Assembly: GCF_013410105.1 (NCBI RefSeq)
Contig: NZ_JACCCJ010000001.1
Span: 2,216,052 to 2,280,051, forward strand
Direction of reading: 5' to 3'
Source of the DNA: Sphingopyxis sp. JAI108
Lineage (GTDB): Bacteria; Pseudomonadota; Alphaproteobacteria; Sphingomonadales; Sphingomonadaceae
DNA length: 64,000 bases
Every line of letters begins with the position of its first letter. The stretch's first letter is position 1. The notes beneath the pieces are model-generated. The model worked only from the letters and a program-made list of their open reading frames with translations. It was not told where the DNA came from and searched no databases. This document shows positions 1-8,158 of this stretch, in pieces. The position numbers and the translations under genes were made by a program.

Positions 1-2
1 AC

Positions 3-671
3 CGCTTTCGCGCGACCGGCGAGACGATCGCGATGAGCGGCGGGGACGCGGGTGCCAAGGCCGCCTGCTTCACCTGTCACGGGCTGAAAGGCGAAGGCGA
101 CGGGCGCGACGCGCCGCGCCTCGCCGGGCTCGATGCAGGATATCTCCACCGGCAGCTCGACGATTATGCGAACGGCCGCCGGGAACATGCCGCGATGCGC
201 GAGATCGCCCGCAAGCTCGGCGACGGCGACAGATCGAAGGTGTCGGCCTATTATGCTTCGCTGCAGCCGACGGCGTGGCCGGTCGCAGCCCCTGACCCGG
301 CGGGCGCCCGCATCTACGATATAGGCGATCCCACCCGCGGCCTTCCCTCTTGCGCCTCATGTCATGGCGAGAGCGGCGCCGGCGATGCGGCGAACCCGCC
401 GCTGGCCGGTCAGCCCGCCGCCTTTATCTCGGGCCAGCTTACCGCATGGCGCGAAGCGAAGCGCAACAATGATCCGCTGGGCGAGATGCGCCGCGTCAGC
501 CGCCTTCTTTCGCCTGCCGAGCTCGAGGCGGTGTCGCGTCATGCGGCGTCGTTTCCGCCCCGTCCTCCGGAAGTTCGGGCAACATCCCCCGCAGCACGTC
601 GTGCCGATCCCAGAAATGATGCTTCAGGGCCGCGCCCACATGCATCGGAATCATCACGACCAGGAGGATGA
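3..671 (+). CDS. Di-haem cytochrome c (c4-like), 5' end outside window
   Basis: Periplasmic electron carrier with two haem c sites. From the first ATG in the window (33), CxxCH motifs lie at residues 12-16 (CFTCH) and 107-111 (CASCH), the two-domain layout of cytochrome c4-type proteins, with methionines at 55 and 152 as possible axial ligands. The frame is open to the window edge, so the signal peptide and true start lie upstream. The recognisable domain ends near residue 175; the last ~45 residues are low-complexity and overlap the convergent cytochrome b gene by 176 bases, so the natural stop may have been lost or lie in another frame. It probably exchanges electrons with the cytochrome b next door (inference). 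Confidence 0.8.
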   Translation, partial: RFRATGETIAMSGGDAGAKAACFTCHGLKGEGDGRDAPRLAGLDAGYLHRQLDDYANGRREHAAMREIARKLGDGDRSKVSAYYASLQPTAWPVAAPDPAGARIYDIGDPTRGLPSCASCHGESGAGDAANPPLAGQPAAFISGQLTAWREAKRNNDPLGEMRRVSRLLSPAELEAVSRHAASFPPRPPEVRATSPAARRADPRNDASGPRPHASESSRPGG

Positions 672-1158
672 TCAGGAGCGCGTGGATGCCCTCGGCCCAG
701 TCGAGGATCCACCACTGCCAGCCCTTTTCCAGACTGTCGAAGGGCATGTGCGGCCACGGCACAATTCCCCCCATCTCGAGCGGCTCACCGCCGGCCACCG
801 ACCACATCGCCCAGCCCGAGAGCGGCAGGCCGAAAAAGCAGAGGTAGAAAAGGATATGCGTCACATAGGCCGCTGCCGTCTGCCAGCCGAGACGGTCGGC
901 ATCGTTAACCGGTCCCGGGACGATCGTCCGCCAGATTGCGCGGAGCGCAGCGAGCAGGAGCATCAGCAGCCCGAGCTCGGCGTGAACCCGAAAGGCTTCC
1001 ACTTTATCGCCGCCCGCATCGATGCGGCTCATCCGCCAGCCCCAGCCGAGCTGGAAGAGGATGAGCGCCGCCATCGTCCAGTGGAAAATCTGTCCGACCG
1101 GCGAATAGCGCCTGTCGTGGGCGTAGCGCGCCGCCCACGCCTGGATCGCCTCGATCAC
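496..1158 (-). CDS. Cytochrome b561 family membrane protein
   Basis: Integral membrane b-type cytochrome of 220 residues that passes electrons between the membrane pool and periplasmic carriers. Four hydrophobic helices carry the expected histidines (in FHW, RVHAE, GIHAL and PMHVG contexts), which fits di-haem ligation. The GTG at 1158 is chosen as start because it overlaps the stop of the upstream ctaG-like gene as GTGA, so the two are probably translationally coupled. The C-terminal ~25 residues are polar and run into the convergent cytochrome c gene. Together the two cytochromes may form a small membrane-to-periplasm electron relay (inference). Family assignment is firm, physiological partner unknown. 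Confidence 0.85.
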   Translation of the reverse strand: MIEAIQAWAARYAHDRRYSPVGQIFHWTMAALILFQLGWGWRMSRIDAGGDKVEAFRVHAELGLLMLLLAALRAIWRTIVPGPVNDADRLGWQTAAAYVTHILFYLCFFGLPLSGWAMWSVAGGEPLEMGGIVPWPHMPFDSLEKGWQWWILDWAEGIHALLIILLVVMIPMHVGAALKHHFWDRHDVLRGMLPELPEDGAETTPHDATPPRARQAKEGG

Positions 1159-1868
1159 CCCGCCACCCGGCGCGGCTCGCCGAGCAGGTGCCACCCGGTC
1201 CACAGGGCTGCGCCAAGATAGAGGGCGGCGGCGGGCGCCCACATGATGAGCCCCGCGAGTTGCTGATCTTCGAGCGGCCCCAGCCCCCAGGCCGTCGTCG
1301 TCGCCAGATGGGGCAGATAAAGCGGGGTGCCAGCGAAGGTGATGAGCGCGCCGATCAGCCCCATCTGCACCATCATGACCAGCAGGAGACCGATCGCGAG
1401 CGGCGGTGAGGCCGATCGGAGCGACGTCCAGAATCCGAGTGCGGTCGCGAGCAGCGACAGCTGCATCAGCCAGAAGACACCGTCATGGGCCAAAGCGAAG
1501 GCATAGGGCGCCGGCGCATGCCAGATCCAGAAGGCGAGGATATGCGCAGCCGCCCAGAGAGCGCCGCCGCCGCGCGGCCGAAGCCGCGGCAGACCGAGCG
1601 CAAGCAGCGGAGCCGCAACCGCGGTCAAGACGATATGATGGGCGACGCGCACCGAGAAAAGCGCCGACGACAGGGCGCAGAGCGGCGAGACGAACAGCAG
1701 CGCGATCAGCCCGAAGCCGAACCAGAATGGGCCGGCGGCCTGCCGTCGCCTCGCGATCAGCGCTGCAATGCCCAGCGCCAGCAGTAGCCAGGGGTCGAGA
1801 TTCCAGTGCATGATCCAGTCAGCCGGGATCGGCGCGGGACCGCAATAGGGAATAGAAGCAGTATCCAT
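1155..1868 (-). CDS. CtaG-like cytochrome c oxidase assembly protein
   Basis: Polytopic membrane protein of 237 residues of the caa3-type CtaG family (Pfam caa3_CtaG), associated with maturation of cytochrome oxidases; biochemical role in this family is poorly defined. It has about six hydrophobic segments, the conserved N-terminal YCGPAP and WNLDP motifs, and histidines in the AHH and IWHAP motifs. ATG 1868 is preferred because the family-conserved YCGPAP follows it directly, although no good ribosome site precedes it. A GGAAC-N17-CGTT motif (1878-1903) sits immediately upstream, which would give a nearly leaderless mRNA. It overlaps the cytochrome b gene by four bases. Confidence 0.82.
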   Translation of the reverse strand: MDTASIPYCGPAPIPADWIMHWNLDPWLLLALGIAALIARRRQAAGPFWFGFGLIALLFVSPLCALSSALFSVRVAHHIVLTAVAAPLLALGLPRLRPRGGGALWAAAHILAFWIWHAPAPYAFALAHDGVFWLMQLSLLATALGFWTSLRSASPPLAIGLLLVMMVQMGLIGALITFAGTPLYLPHLATTTAWGLGPLEDQQLAGLIMWAPAAALYLGAALWTGWHLLGEPRRVAG

Positions 1869-1877
1869 CGATTTGCC

Positions 1878-1903
1878 AACGTTGGGCCATATGCGCGGGT
1901 TCC
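1878..1903 (-). promoter_or_regulatory. EcfG-type general-stress promoter motif upstream of ctaG-like gene
   Basis: On the minus strand GGAAC (1903-1899), 17 bases, CGTT (1881-1878), the consensus of the alphaproteobacterial general stress sigma factor. The -10 is only 10 bases before ATG 1868, so either the mRNA is leaderless or this is a chance match. Confidence 0.35.
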
Positions 1904-1959
1904 GGGAAACCATTGAGCGCTCGGCGCATTGTCCAGACGGGGGCCAGCATGGAGATCTT

Positions 1960-2406
1960 ATGGCAACGGCCCCATCGCCCCGCCTCGAACCGGCCTATCG
2001 CCGACGTGCCCCCCACCCGCTGCACGCCATCCTCCTTGCGTTCCCGCTCGCGCTGTTCAGCTGTGCGCTTCTTTCCGATATCACCTATGTCGAGAGCGCC
2101 GAGATGCAGTGGAGCAATTTCTCGGCCTGGCTAATCACGGGCGGGCTCATATTCGGGGCACCCGTGCTGCTATGGGCGGCCATAGCTTTCGTCCGGGGGC
2201 GGAAGGGCGCGACGCGCACGCCCGCCCTCGCCTATTTCCTGCTGATCCTCGTCATGTGGGTCGCGGGGCTCGTCAACGCCTTCAAGCATAGCCAAGATGC
2301 GTGGAGCTCGGTCGGCACTACCGGCGTGATACTCTCGGCCGTTTCCGCCCTCGCAGCAATTGCCTCTGCCTGGCTTCTCCACGCCGCCAAGGAGCCCCGC
2401 GCATGA
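1960..2406 (+). CDS. DUF2231 membrane protein
   Basis: Small integral membrane protein of 148 residues with four hydrophobic helices and the DUF2231 signature HPLHAILLAFP near the N-terminus. ATG 1960 is preceded by GGAGA (1951-1955), which fixes the start. The stop overlaps the ATG of the downstream PQQ-type dehydrogenase as ATGA, so the two are translated together. In many proteobacteria DUF2231 proteins accompany sorbosone-type dehydrogenases and cytochromes; a role as membrane partner or quinone-side electron acceptor is a guess. It is divergent from the ctaG-cytochrome b pair. No catalytic motif was identified. Confidence 0.82.
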   Translation: MATAPSPRLEPAYRRRAPHPLHAILLAFPLALFSCALLSDITYVESAEMQWSNFSAWLITGGLIFGAPVLLWAAIAFVRGRKGATRTPALAYFLLILVMWVAGLVNAFKHSQDAWSSVGTTGVILSAVSALAAIASAWLLHAAKEPRA

Positions 2407-3749
2407 CCCGCCCGACATCTCTCACCCTCGTCGCCGTAGCGGCGATGGCGGCGCTGCTCGCAGGCTGCGGCAAAGGTGACGAAAAGCTCGACCAGACCGG
2501 CGCCAGCCCGAGCCTGCCGAAGATCGACGAGACGCTCGTCCCCCCAATGAAGATAGCGAGGCCCGCGGGCTGGAACGGCGAGCTTCCGACCGTTCCCGCG
2601 GGTTTCACGATCACGCCGGTCGCGACCGACCTCAAAATTCCGCGCCAGATCCTCATACTTCCCAATGGCGATATCCTTGTCGCCGAAGGGTCCGGCGGCC
2701 ATGCGCCGAAACTCCGGCCCAAGGATGTGATCGCGGGCTATATCAAGAGCCTCGGCAAATCGTCGGTGAAGGGCGGCGACCGCATCACCCTGCTTCGCGA
2801 CGCGGATGGCGACGGCAAACCCGAGCTTCGCACCAGCTTCATCAAGGACCTCGACGCCCCCTATGGCCTCGCGCTCGTCGGCAACAGCCTCTATGTCGCC
2901 AACCAGGGCGCCCTGCTTCGCTTCGCCTATACGCCGGGCGCGACAAGCATCGGGGGCAAGGGCGAGGAAGTCACCAAGCTCCCGGCGGCCATCAACCATC
3001 ACTGGACGAAGTCGCTTGCGGCGAGCGCCGATGGCACGAAGCTCTATGTGGGTATCGGTTCGAACAGCAATATCGGCGAGCGTGGAATGAGCGTCGAGGA
3101 GGATCGCGCCGTCATCTGGGAGGTCGACGCCGCGACCGGCGCGAGCCGCATCTTCGTCTCGGGCATACGCAATCCGACCGCGCTCGCCCTCGAGCCTTCG
3201 TCCAACACCCTCTGGGCGGTGGTGAACGAACGCGACGAACTCGGGGCCGAACTCGTACCCGATTATCTGACCTCTGTACGCGAGGGCGCCTTCTACGGCT
3301 GGCCGTACAGCTATTGGGGACGCCACCCCGATCCGCGCGTCCATCCGCAAAAGCCCGAACTCGTCAGGACTGCGGTCGCGCCCGATTATGCGTTAGGCTC
3401 GCACGTTGCGCCGCTCGGACTGAGCTTCGCGACCGAAGGCGGTCTTCCGGGCTATGAGGCGGGCGCCTTCGTCGGCGAGCATGGCAGCTGGAACCGCCAG
3501 ACCCTTGCGGGCTACAAGGTGAGCTTCGTCCCCTTCGCGAACGGACGCCCGGCCGCGAAGCCGAAGGATTTCGTGACCGGCTTCATCAAGGACGGTAAAG
3601 CGCGCGGCCGCCCCGTCGGCGTCACCTGGGACCCGGCGCGCGGTGCGCTCTGGATCGCCGATGATCTCTCGAACACTGTGTGGCGCGTCACCGGCCCACG
3701 CGCGCTCGCGATGCGATCGCCAGTCTCCCCGGCGGCCGGCCAGAAATAA
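2403..3749 (+). CDS. PQQ-dependent sorbosone/aldose dehydrogenase-like lipoprotein
   Basis: Secreted six-bladed propeller of the L-sorbosone/soluble glucose dehydrogenase family, 448 residues, expected to oxidise a sugar or aldehyde with PQQ and hand electrons to a periplasmic cytochrome. ATG 2403 overlaps the preceding stop (ATGA). The N-terminus is a lipoprotein signal with the lipobox LLAGC, so it is probably tethered to the membrane. Visible family features are LKIPRQI and PNGDILVAEG early on, APYGLAL in blade two, SGIRNPTAL, and the late VTWDPARGALWIADD. The neighbouring cytochrome b and c genes are plausible electron acceptors (inference). The actual substrate cannot be told from sequence. 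Confidence 0.85.
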   Translation: MTRPTSLTLVAVAAMAALLAGCGKGDEKLDQTGASPSLPKIDETLVPPMKIARPAGWNGELPTVPAGFTITPVATDLKIPRQILILPNGDILVAEGSGGHAPKLRPKDVIAGYIKSLGKSSVKGGDRITLLRDADGDGKPELRTSFIKDLDAPYGLALVGNSLYVANQGALLRFAYTPGATSIGGKGEEVTKLPAAINHHWTKSLAASADGTKLYVGIGSNSNIGERGMSVEEDRAVIWEVDAATGASRIFVSGIRNPTALALEPSSNTLWAVVNERDELGAELVPDYLTSVREGAFYGWPYSYWGRHPDPRVHPQKPELVRTAVAPDYALGSHVAPLGLSFATEGGLPGYEAGAFVGEHGSWNRQTLAGYKVSFVPFANGRPAAKPKDFVTGFIKDGKARGRPVGVTWDPARGALWIADDLSNTVWRVTGPRALAMRSPVSPAAGQK

Positions 3750-3767
3750 TCAGCTGGCGCCGCCCGG

Positions 3768-4355
3768 CTAGAAGCGGATCACGCGCCAGACATAATAAGC
3801 GAAGAGCGCCGCCATGATCGCGGTGCTCGCGGGACCGACCCATTTCTCGACGCCCTCGAAGCGCTCGGCGAGCAGATAGCCCGAGACCGCGAGCGCCGCG
3901 GTCCAGACGCCGGCACCGAGCGCCGACAGCAGCAGGAAGCGCGTCGGCGGCATCGCGAAAATGCCGGCGGGAATGGAGATTAGCGTCCGAAGACCGGGTA
4001 TGAGATGGGCGAGCGGCACCGCCCATGTGCCGTGGCGGCAGAACCAGCGCTCGATCCGCGCGATATCGTCGTCGCTCAGCGTGATCCAACGCCCATGGCG
4101 GTCGGCCCAGCGGCGTAACCGCTCATCGCCGATCCTGCGCGCGATTATGTACCAAAAAAGCGCTCCGAGCAGGGTCCCCGCAAGTCCGGCAGCGATCACC
4201 AGCGGCAGGCTGTAGCGTCCGTCGGCGGCGCCGAAACCCGCGAGCGGCATGATGACCTCGGACGGGATCGGCGGGAAGACATTCTCGAGAAACATCAGGA
4301 GGACGATCCCGGCATAGCCCATCGTCTCGACGAGGTCGGTGATCCAGTCTGTCAT
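3768..4355 (-). CDS. DedA family membrane protein
   Basis: Integral membrane protein of 195 residues of the DedA (SNARE-associated/VTT) family, whose members flip lipids such as undecaprenyl phosphate or phosphatidylethanolamine and maintain membrane homeostasis. The characteristic FLENVFPPIPSEVIMPLAG segment is near residues 20-40, followed by the membrane-inserting arginine-rich loop and RFCRHGTWAV-type motif, with the PGLRTLISIPAG segment near residues 120-135. ATG 4355 has GGAGAAG seven bases upstream. It ends 18 bases from the convergent dehydrogenase gene, so it is transcribed alone and divergently from the CDF transporter gene. Confidence 0.9.
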   Translation of the reverse strand: MTDWITDLVETMGYAGIVLLMFLENVFPPIPSEVIMPLAGFGAADGRYSLPLVIAAGLAGTLLGALFWYIIARRIGDERLRRWADRHGRWITLSDDDIARIERWFCRHGTWAVPLAHLIPGLRTLISIPAGIFAMPPTRFLLLSALGAGVWTAALAVSGYLLAERFEGVEKWVGPASTAIMAALFAYYVWRVIRF

Positions 4356-4633
4356 GGCGCTTCTCCCGGCATCCGCGGGCCGACCGGCCGCCTGCTGACA
4401 ACGAGCTATCGTCGATATGGATGCCGGCGCATCGTCGCACGGTCGGTCGTCGTCGCGGCCAATGGCCGGCGTCCATCTCAACGAGGCCCGGCGATTTGCC
4501 TTCACGGCAACCGATCGCATGCGGGAACATGCGCGCGCGCCGGACGTAGCCCTCCCATGACGCTTTGCATCACCGCCCCGTCTGATCCCGACAGTCTCGC
4601 CGTTTGCTCCGCGCGCATCACGGTGGCGGCGCG

Positions 4634-5635
4634 ATGGTAGAACGAGCGGACATGGCGGGGGCGCAATCTCCATCGGCGCATATCAAGGCGAATATCGTCC
4701 TCTATGGGGCGCTCTTCGCCAATCTCGGCATTGCGGTCGCGAAGTTCGTAGCGGCCGCGATCAGCGGGTCCTCCTCGATGCTCTCGGAAGGCGTTCATTC
4801 GCTCGTCGACAGCGGCAACCAGATGCTTCTCCTCTACGGCCAGGGAAAAGCGAAGCGGCCAGCCGACAGTCGCCACCCGTTCGGGTACGGCCGCGAGCTC
4901 TATTTCTGGGCATTTGTTGTCGCGATCCTCATCTTCGCCGTTGGCGCCGGCATTTCGGTCTACGAGGGATGGATCCATTTTCGCGATCCCGAGCCGCTGC
5001 GCGATCCGACGATCAACTATGTCGTGCTCGGCATCGCGTTCCTGCTCGAGGGCGCGTCGTGGACGATCGCGGTTCGCGAATTCAACGCAGGGAGACGCGG
5101 CCTCGGCTGGTGGAAGGCCGTCCGCCGGTCCAAAGACCCGGCGGGCTTCATCGTGCTGTTCGAGGACAGCGCTGCGCTCGCCGGTCTCGCGATCGCCGCG
5201 TTCGGCATCTGGTTGAGCCATGCCACCGGCGACGCACGGATCGACGGTCTCGCCTCGATGGCCATCGGAGCGATTCTTGGGGCGGTCGCCGTTCTACTCG
5301 CAAGGGAAGCGAAGGAGCTGTTGATCGGCGAGGCGGCCGACCCCGAACTGATTGCGCAAATCTGGGCCATCGTCGAACGCCGCCCCGAAATTACCGCGGT
5401 CAATCATGTGCGTACGATCCACACCGCCCCCAACGCCATCTTTGTCGCAGTGAGCGCGGATTTCGAGGACCTTCTCCCCATGGGCGACGCCGAAACGCTG
5501 ATCGAGGCAATCGAGACCGAGCTCAAGGCGGCGTCGAGCGATATCAGTTCGATCTATATTCGCCCCGAGAAACAGTCCGACGCCCTCGTCCAGCCGCGCC
5601 CGCAAATGGCGGCCGATCCGGAAGGATCGGACTAG
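4634..5635 (+). CDS. Cation diffusion facilitator family transporter
   Basis: Cytoplasmic-membrane metal/proton antiporter of the CDF family, probably exporting Zn, Co, Fe or Mn. About six transmembrane segments are visible; the first helices carry SSSMLSEGVHSLVDSGNQ, the metal-site helix, followed by RHPFGYGRELYFWAF, which is highly conserved. The last ~90 residues form the cytoplasmic dimerisation domain, ending in a polar tail. ATG 4634 is used; another ATG at 4652 is possible, as neither has a strong ribosome site. An imperfect stress-type motif (GGAAC at 4524, CGTA instead of CGTT) is upstream. Metal specificity is not evident. Confidence 0.87.
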   Translation: MVERADMAGAQSPSAHIKANIVLYGALFANLGIAVAKFVAAAISGSSSMLSEGVHSLVDSGNQMLLLYGQGKAKRPADSRHPFGYGRELYFWAFVVAILIFAVGAGISVYEGWIHFRDPEPLRDPTINYVVLGIAFLLEGASWTIAVREFNAGRRGLGWWKAVRRSKDPAGFIVLFEDSAALAGLAIAAFGIWLSHATGDARIDGLASMAIGAILGAVAVLLAREAKELLIGEAADPELIAQIWAIVERRPEITAVNHVRTIHTAPNAIFVAVSADFEDLLPMGDAETLIEAIETELKAASSDISSIYIRPEKQSDALVQPRPQMAADPEGSD

Positions 5636-5778
5636 GCTTTGAGTGCGCCCGGTCACAACTGAAGCCGGATCGTCGGGCAAGCCCATCGAACGGTGCCAGA
5701 AAAACGCCTTCACCCTTGCACGTTCGGCTCTCCGGACGGAACCTTTGCCGCGGGCTCTTCCTGCGAAGGAGTGCGATC

Positions 5779-5984
5779 ATGAAAAACGAACCCAAGAAGG
5801 GTGAGGAGGCGATTTGGATAAGTCACGGCGGGCGCGCCGAGGGCAAGATCGCGCGGAGGATCACCGGAGCGATGGACGTCAAGGACCATCATGTGCAGCA
5901 TCGCCCTCGAAGCCTGAATTTCTCGCAGATGCCGCCGAAGGCAAGCGCGCGGCACACAAAGCAGCCGCCTTGAAGCGCAAATAG
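5779..5984 (+). pseudogene. DUF2945 (hypervirulence-associated TUDOR) protein, frameshifted
   Basis: ATG 5779 follows a good GAAGGAG site and opens a short protein beginning MKNEPKKGEEAIW with SHGGRAEGKI, typical of DUF2945 proteins (~70 residues, unknown function, often stress-associated). After VKDHHVQ the frame departs from the family and stops at 5973. Restoring one base after 5898 (CAGC to CAGGC) recovers SPSKPEFLADAAEGKRAAHKAAALKRK-like family sequence, of which AEGKRAAHKAAALKRK is diagnostic, ending at TAG 5982-5984. So one G is missing from the read or the genome. The lesion type recurs elsewhere in the window, hence a sequencing artefact is possible. Confidence 0.8.
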
Positions 5985-6044
5985 GAAAAGCGGAAAGAAG
6001 CAGCCGCTGACCGACCGTCGCATTCAAGGCAGTCCGACTGCCGC

Positions 6045-6530
6045 TCACGATGCAGCCTCGATCATGATCTGGAGCGCGACGGCGACCGCAAGATCGAGAA
6101 CATTGCTGCGGCCGATGTCGCCAAAATGAAAGTCCTCGACCCGCACGGCGTCGACGTTTGCCATGCCGATGTACACGAGACCTACCTCCTCACGACCTTC
6201 GCGCGGCCCGCAAAACCCAGTTATCGCAATGGCAAGGTCGGCGCGGCTCGTTCGAAGGGCACCGGTCGCCATCGCCGCCGCAACCTCGGGATTGACCGCC
6301 GCTGCCCGTTCGGCGTCCTCCCGGGAAACACCGAGCATCTCGCATTTGGCGTCGATCGAATAGGCGACGAAGCCGCGCTCGAGGTGGGGACCGAGCGCAG
6401 CGTCGGCTGCGAGGACGGCGGCGAGCTGACCGCCGGTGCAGCTTTCGGCCGTCACGAACCGTAAGGTCCTGCCAGCAAGATGCCGGGCCAGCTTGCGACG
6501 GCGTCGTTCGATCAGCGTCGCTGCGCTCAC
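6045..6530 (-). CDS. pncC: CinA-family nicotinamide-nucleotide amidohydrolase (PncC)
   Basis: Cytosolic enzyme of 161 residues that deamidates nicotinamide mononucleotide to nicotinate mononucleotide in NAD salvage; equivalent to the C-terminal domain of CinA. The signature AESCTGGQLAA lies near residues 28-38, with YSIDAK and AIAITGFCGP as the other conserved segments. The usual small residue in the GxAGP motif is replaced by Cys here, which is mild. The start is GTG 6530, one base after the stop of the upstream hemerythrin gene, so the two form an operon. Length is normal for stand-alone PncC proteins. Confidence 0.85.
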   Translation of the reverse strand: MSAATLIERRRRKLARHLAGRTLRFVTAESCTGGQLAAVLAADAALGPHLERGFVAYSIDAKCEMLGVSREDAERAAAVNPEVAAAMATGALRTSRADLAIAITGFCGPREGREEVGLVYIGMANVDAVRVEDFHFGDIGRSNVLDLAVAVALQIMIEAAS

Positions 6531-6531
6531 G

Positions 6532-7032
6532 CTACATTGTGGCGAGTTCGGCGGGGGGCAGCCCCGTGGTCTCGGCCTGGCGCTTCAGTTCTTCCTTCCG
6601 GGCAAGCATTCTTTCACCCAGCGCGTCGAGGTCGACGTCCGCGGCGCGCGCCTGCTGAAACATATTGTCGTGCTGCTTTTCCTCTTCCTTCACATGATGC
6701 TTGATCTCTTCGGACAGCACCGTAACCTTCGCCTCGAAGAACTCGTCCGCGGGACCGGATGCAACGATCTCGTTGATCAGGATCTTGGCGCCGTCATGTT
6801 CGACATAGGCTTCTTTCAGGAGGTCGTCGTCGATCTTGCCCTTGAGCGCCGGATAGAAGACCTCTTCCTCGATCTGCGCATGGATCTTGAGCTCGGTGCA
6901 AATCTGGTCGGCGATCTTGGCCTTGCGGTCGGTCCCGCTGGCCTTCTCGAATTCCTCGAAAAGGGCTTCGACCGCACGGTGGTCGGCGGCGAGGATATGG
7001 GTCGCGTCAGTGTCGATTTCGCTAGGTTTCAT
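6532..7032 (-). CDS. Hemerythrin HHE domain protein
   Basis: Cytosolic four-helix protein of 166 residues with the HHE cation-binding domain that binds a non-haem di-iron centre and senses or buffers oxygen, NO or iron. Visible ligands are in ILAADHRAVEALFEEFE, HAQIEEEVFYPAL, VEHDGAK and HHVKEEEKQHDN, the usual H...HxxxE...H...HxxxxE series. ATG 7032 is selected because GGAGA lies eight bases upstream; an upstream run of Met codons at 7050 has no such site. The CinA-like gene follows after one base. This class is frequent in sphingomonad stress clusters. Confidence 0.88.
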   Translation of the reverse strand: MKPSEIDTDATHILAADHRAVEALFEEFEKASGTDRKAKIADQICTELKIHAQIEEEVFYPALKGKIDDDLLKEAYVEHDGAKILINEIVASGPADEFFEAKVTVLSEEIKHHVKEEEKQHDNMFQQARAADVDLDALGERMLARKEELKRQAETTGLPPAELATM

Positions 7033-7101
7033 GGCAGTCTCCATCATCATGCCCCGCCCCTGTGCAGCGCGCGGCGAGCCCGAAAGTTGCCGACCCTTCG
7101 A

Positions 7102-7584
7102 TCACACCGCGCGATCGTCGGCGTCGCGCTGGTGCGCCTCGCCGCCCGATCGCTTGATGAAGCTGATCTTGCCTTGCGGCTCGAGGATCGCCCATTCGAC
7201 GTCCGAGAGGTGGGCGATGCCCGCGAGCCGCATCTCGGACTCGATTTCGTCGGCGGTGAGCCGGTCGCGGTGGAGATTGTCGCGAATGATTTCGCCCTGC
7301 TTGACCACGACGCGCGGTTGACCTTCGAGCATGTTCTTGAGTCGGGGAAAGAGATAGGTCGCCCAGCTCAGCGTGAGCGCCCAGAAGGCAAAGGTGACGA
7401 TCGCGAGCAGCGCACCGGTCAGGCTGAAATCATTGTGCGTGACGCCCTGCTGGATGAGGTCGCCCATCACGACGAGAAGCACCAGCTCGAAGGGCGTCAT
7501 CTGCCCGAGTTCGCGCTTCCCCAACAGACGGAGCAGCGCATAGAGAAGGAAAAACATCGCGCTCGCGCGGCGGACGATATCCAT
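7102..7584 (-). CDS. DUF421 (YetF-like) membrane protein
   Basis: Membrane protein of 160 residues with three N-terminal hydrophobic helices followed by a cytosolic-type DUF421 domain. The RLLGKRELGQMTPFELVLLVVMGD stretch and the later LTADEIESEMR and VEWAILEPQGKISF are characteristic of YetF/DUF421 proteins, whose role is unknown but linked to stress and spore membranes in other bacteria. Its ATG overlaps the stop of the upstream single-span protein gene by one base (TGATG), suggesting coupled translation and possibly a complex. A second DUF421 gene is at 33239-33754. Confidence 0.87.
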   Translation of the reverse strand: MDIVRRASAMFFLLYALLRLLGKRELGQMTPFELVLLVVMGDLIQQGVTHNDFSLTGALLAIVTFAFWALTLSWATYLFPRLKNMLEGQPRVVVKQGEIIRDNLHRDRLTADEIESEMRLAGIAHLSDVEWAILEPQGKISFIKRSGGEAHQRDADDRAV

Positions 7585-8069
7585 CAGGGAAGAACCTCGA
7601 TGTGGAGCGGCATGCCGCCGAGCCGCCGCTCGCCATCGAACAGCGCAATCTCACCCTCGGTTCCGGCGAAGAGCGGCGGATTGATCTGCCCGTCGATCTT
7701 GACGACGAGTGTCTCGCCTGCACGAAGTTCGCCGTAGGAAAAGCGATAGGCACCCCCCTTGAAGCTCTCCTCGGAGGCAGCGGGGATCATCGTGTTGATG
7801 GTCATGTCGGTCCAGAGCGACGGCGAGACCGCAAGCACGGCGTCGGACATATCTTGCGACGCCTCGATACGAATGCGGGTTTCGAAAAACTCGCCGTTGC
7901 GGATGACCGAGGGCGTCTTCACCTCAAGCCGCGCCGCGCCGAAATCTTCGCTGCGCAGCGGACTTGTCTGCCCGCCGACGAGGCCCGACAGCGCCAAGGC
8001 GATTATCACCGCGAGGATGATGAAAGAGATAGGGCTCGCGTGGCGGTGCCAGTGCTGCCCCGAAATCAT
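7584..8069 (-). CDS. Single-span membrane-anchored hypothetical protein
   Basis: Protein of 161 residues not recognised as a named family. It has a short basic, histidine-containing N-terminus (HWHRHASP), one strong hydrophobic helix near residues 13-33 and a predicted extracytoplasmic beta-rich domain with alternating hydrophobics, ending in LHIEVLP. The layout resembles proteins with an Ig-like outer domain, but this is only an impression. ATG 8069 is used; no strong ribosome site is seen. It is translationally coupled to the DUF421 gene, so a DUF421-associated accessory subunit is the simplest hypothesis. Confidence 0.6.
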   Translation of the reverse strand: MISGQHWHRHASPISFIILAVIIALALSGLVGGQTSPLRSEDFGAARLEVKTPSVIRNGEFFETRIRIEASQDMSDAVLAVSPSLWTDMTINTMIPAASEESFKGGAYRFSYGELRAGETLVVKIDGQINPPLFAGTEGEIALFDGERRLGGMPLHIEVLP

Positions 8070-8158
8070 TGTCTCGCTGATCCCGTCGGGCCGAGAGCCG
8101 GCGGCGCCCGCCCCGCAATCCTCGGCCGGGGTCTGCGCTGCTTCACGTCTCCCGCCAG

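Noticed and set aside
2232..3350. 370-codon frame antisense to the PQQ-type dehydrogenase
   Set aside because: Composition is that of a reverse-complement shadow, and the plus-strand gene has clear family motifs and a lipobox.
6436..7737. 430-codon plus-strand frame across the hemerythrin and DUF421 genes
   Set aside because: It overlaps real minus-strand genes with family motifs and has no start signal or domain.
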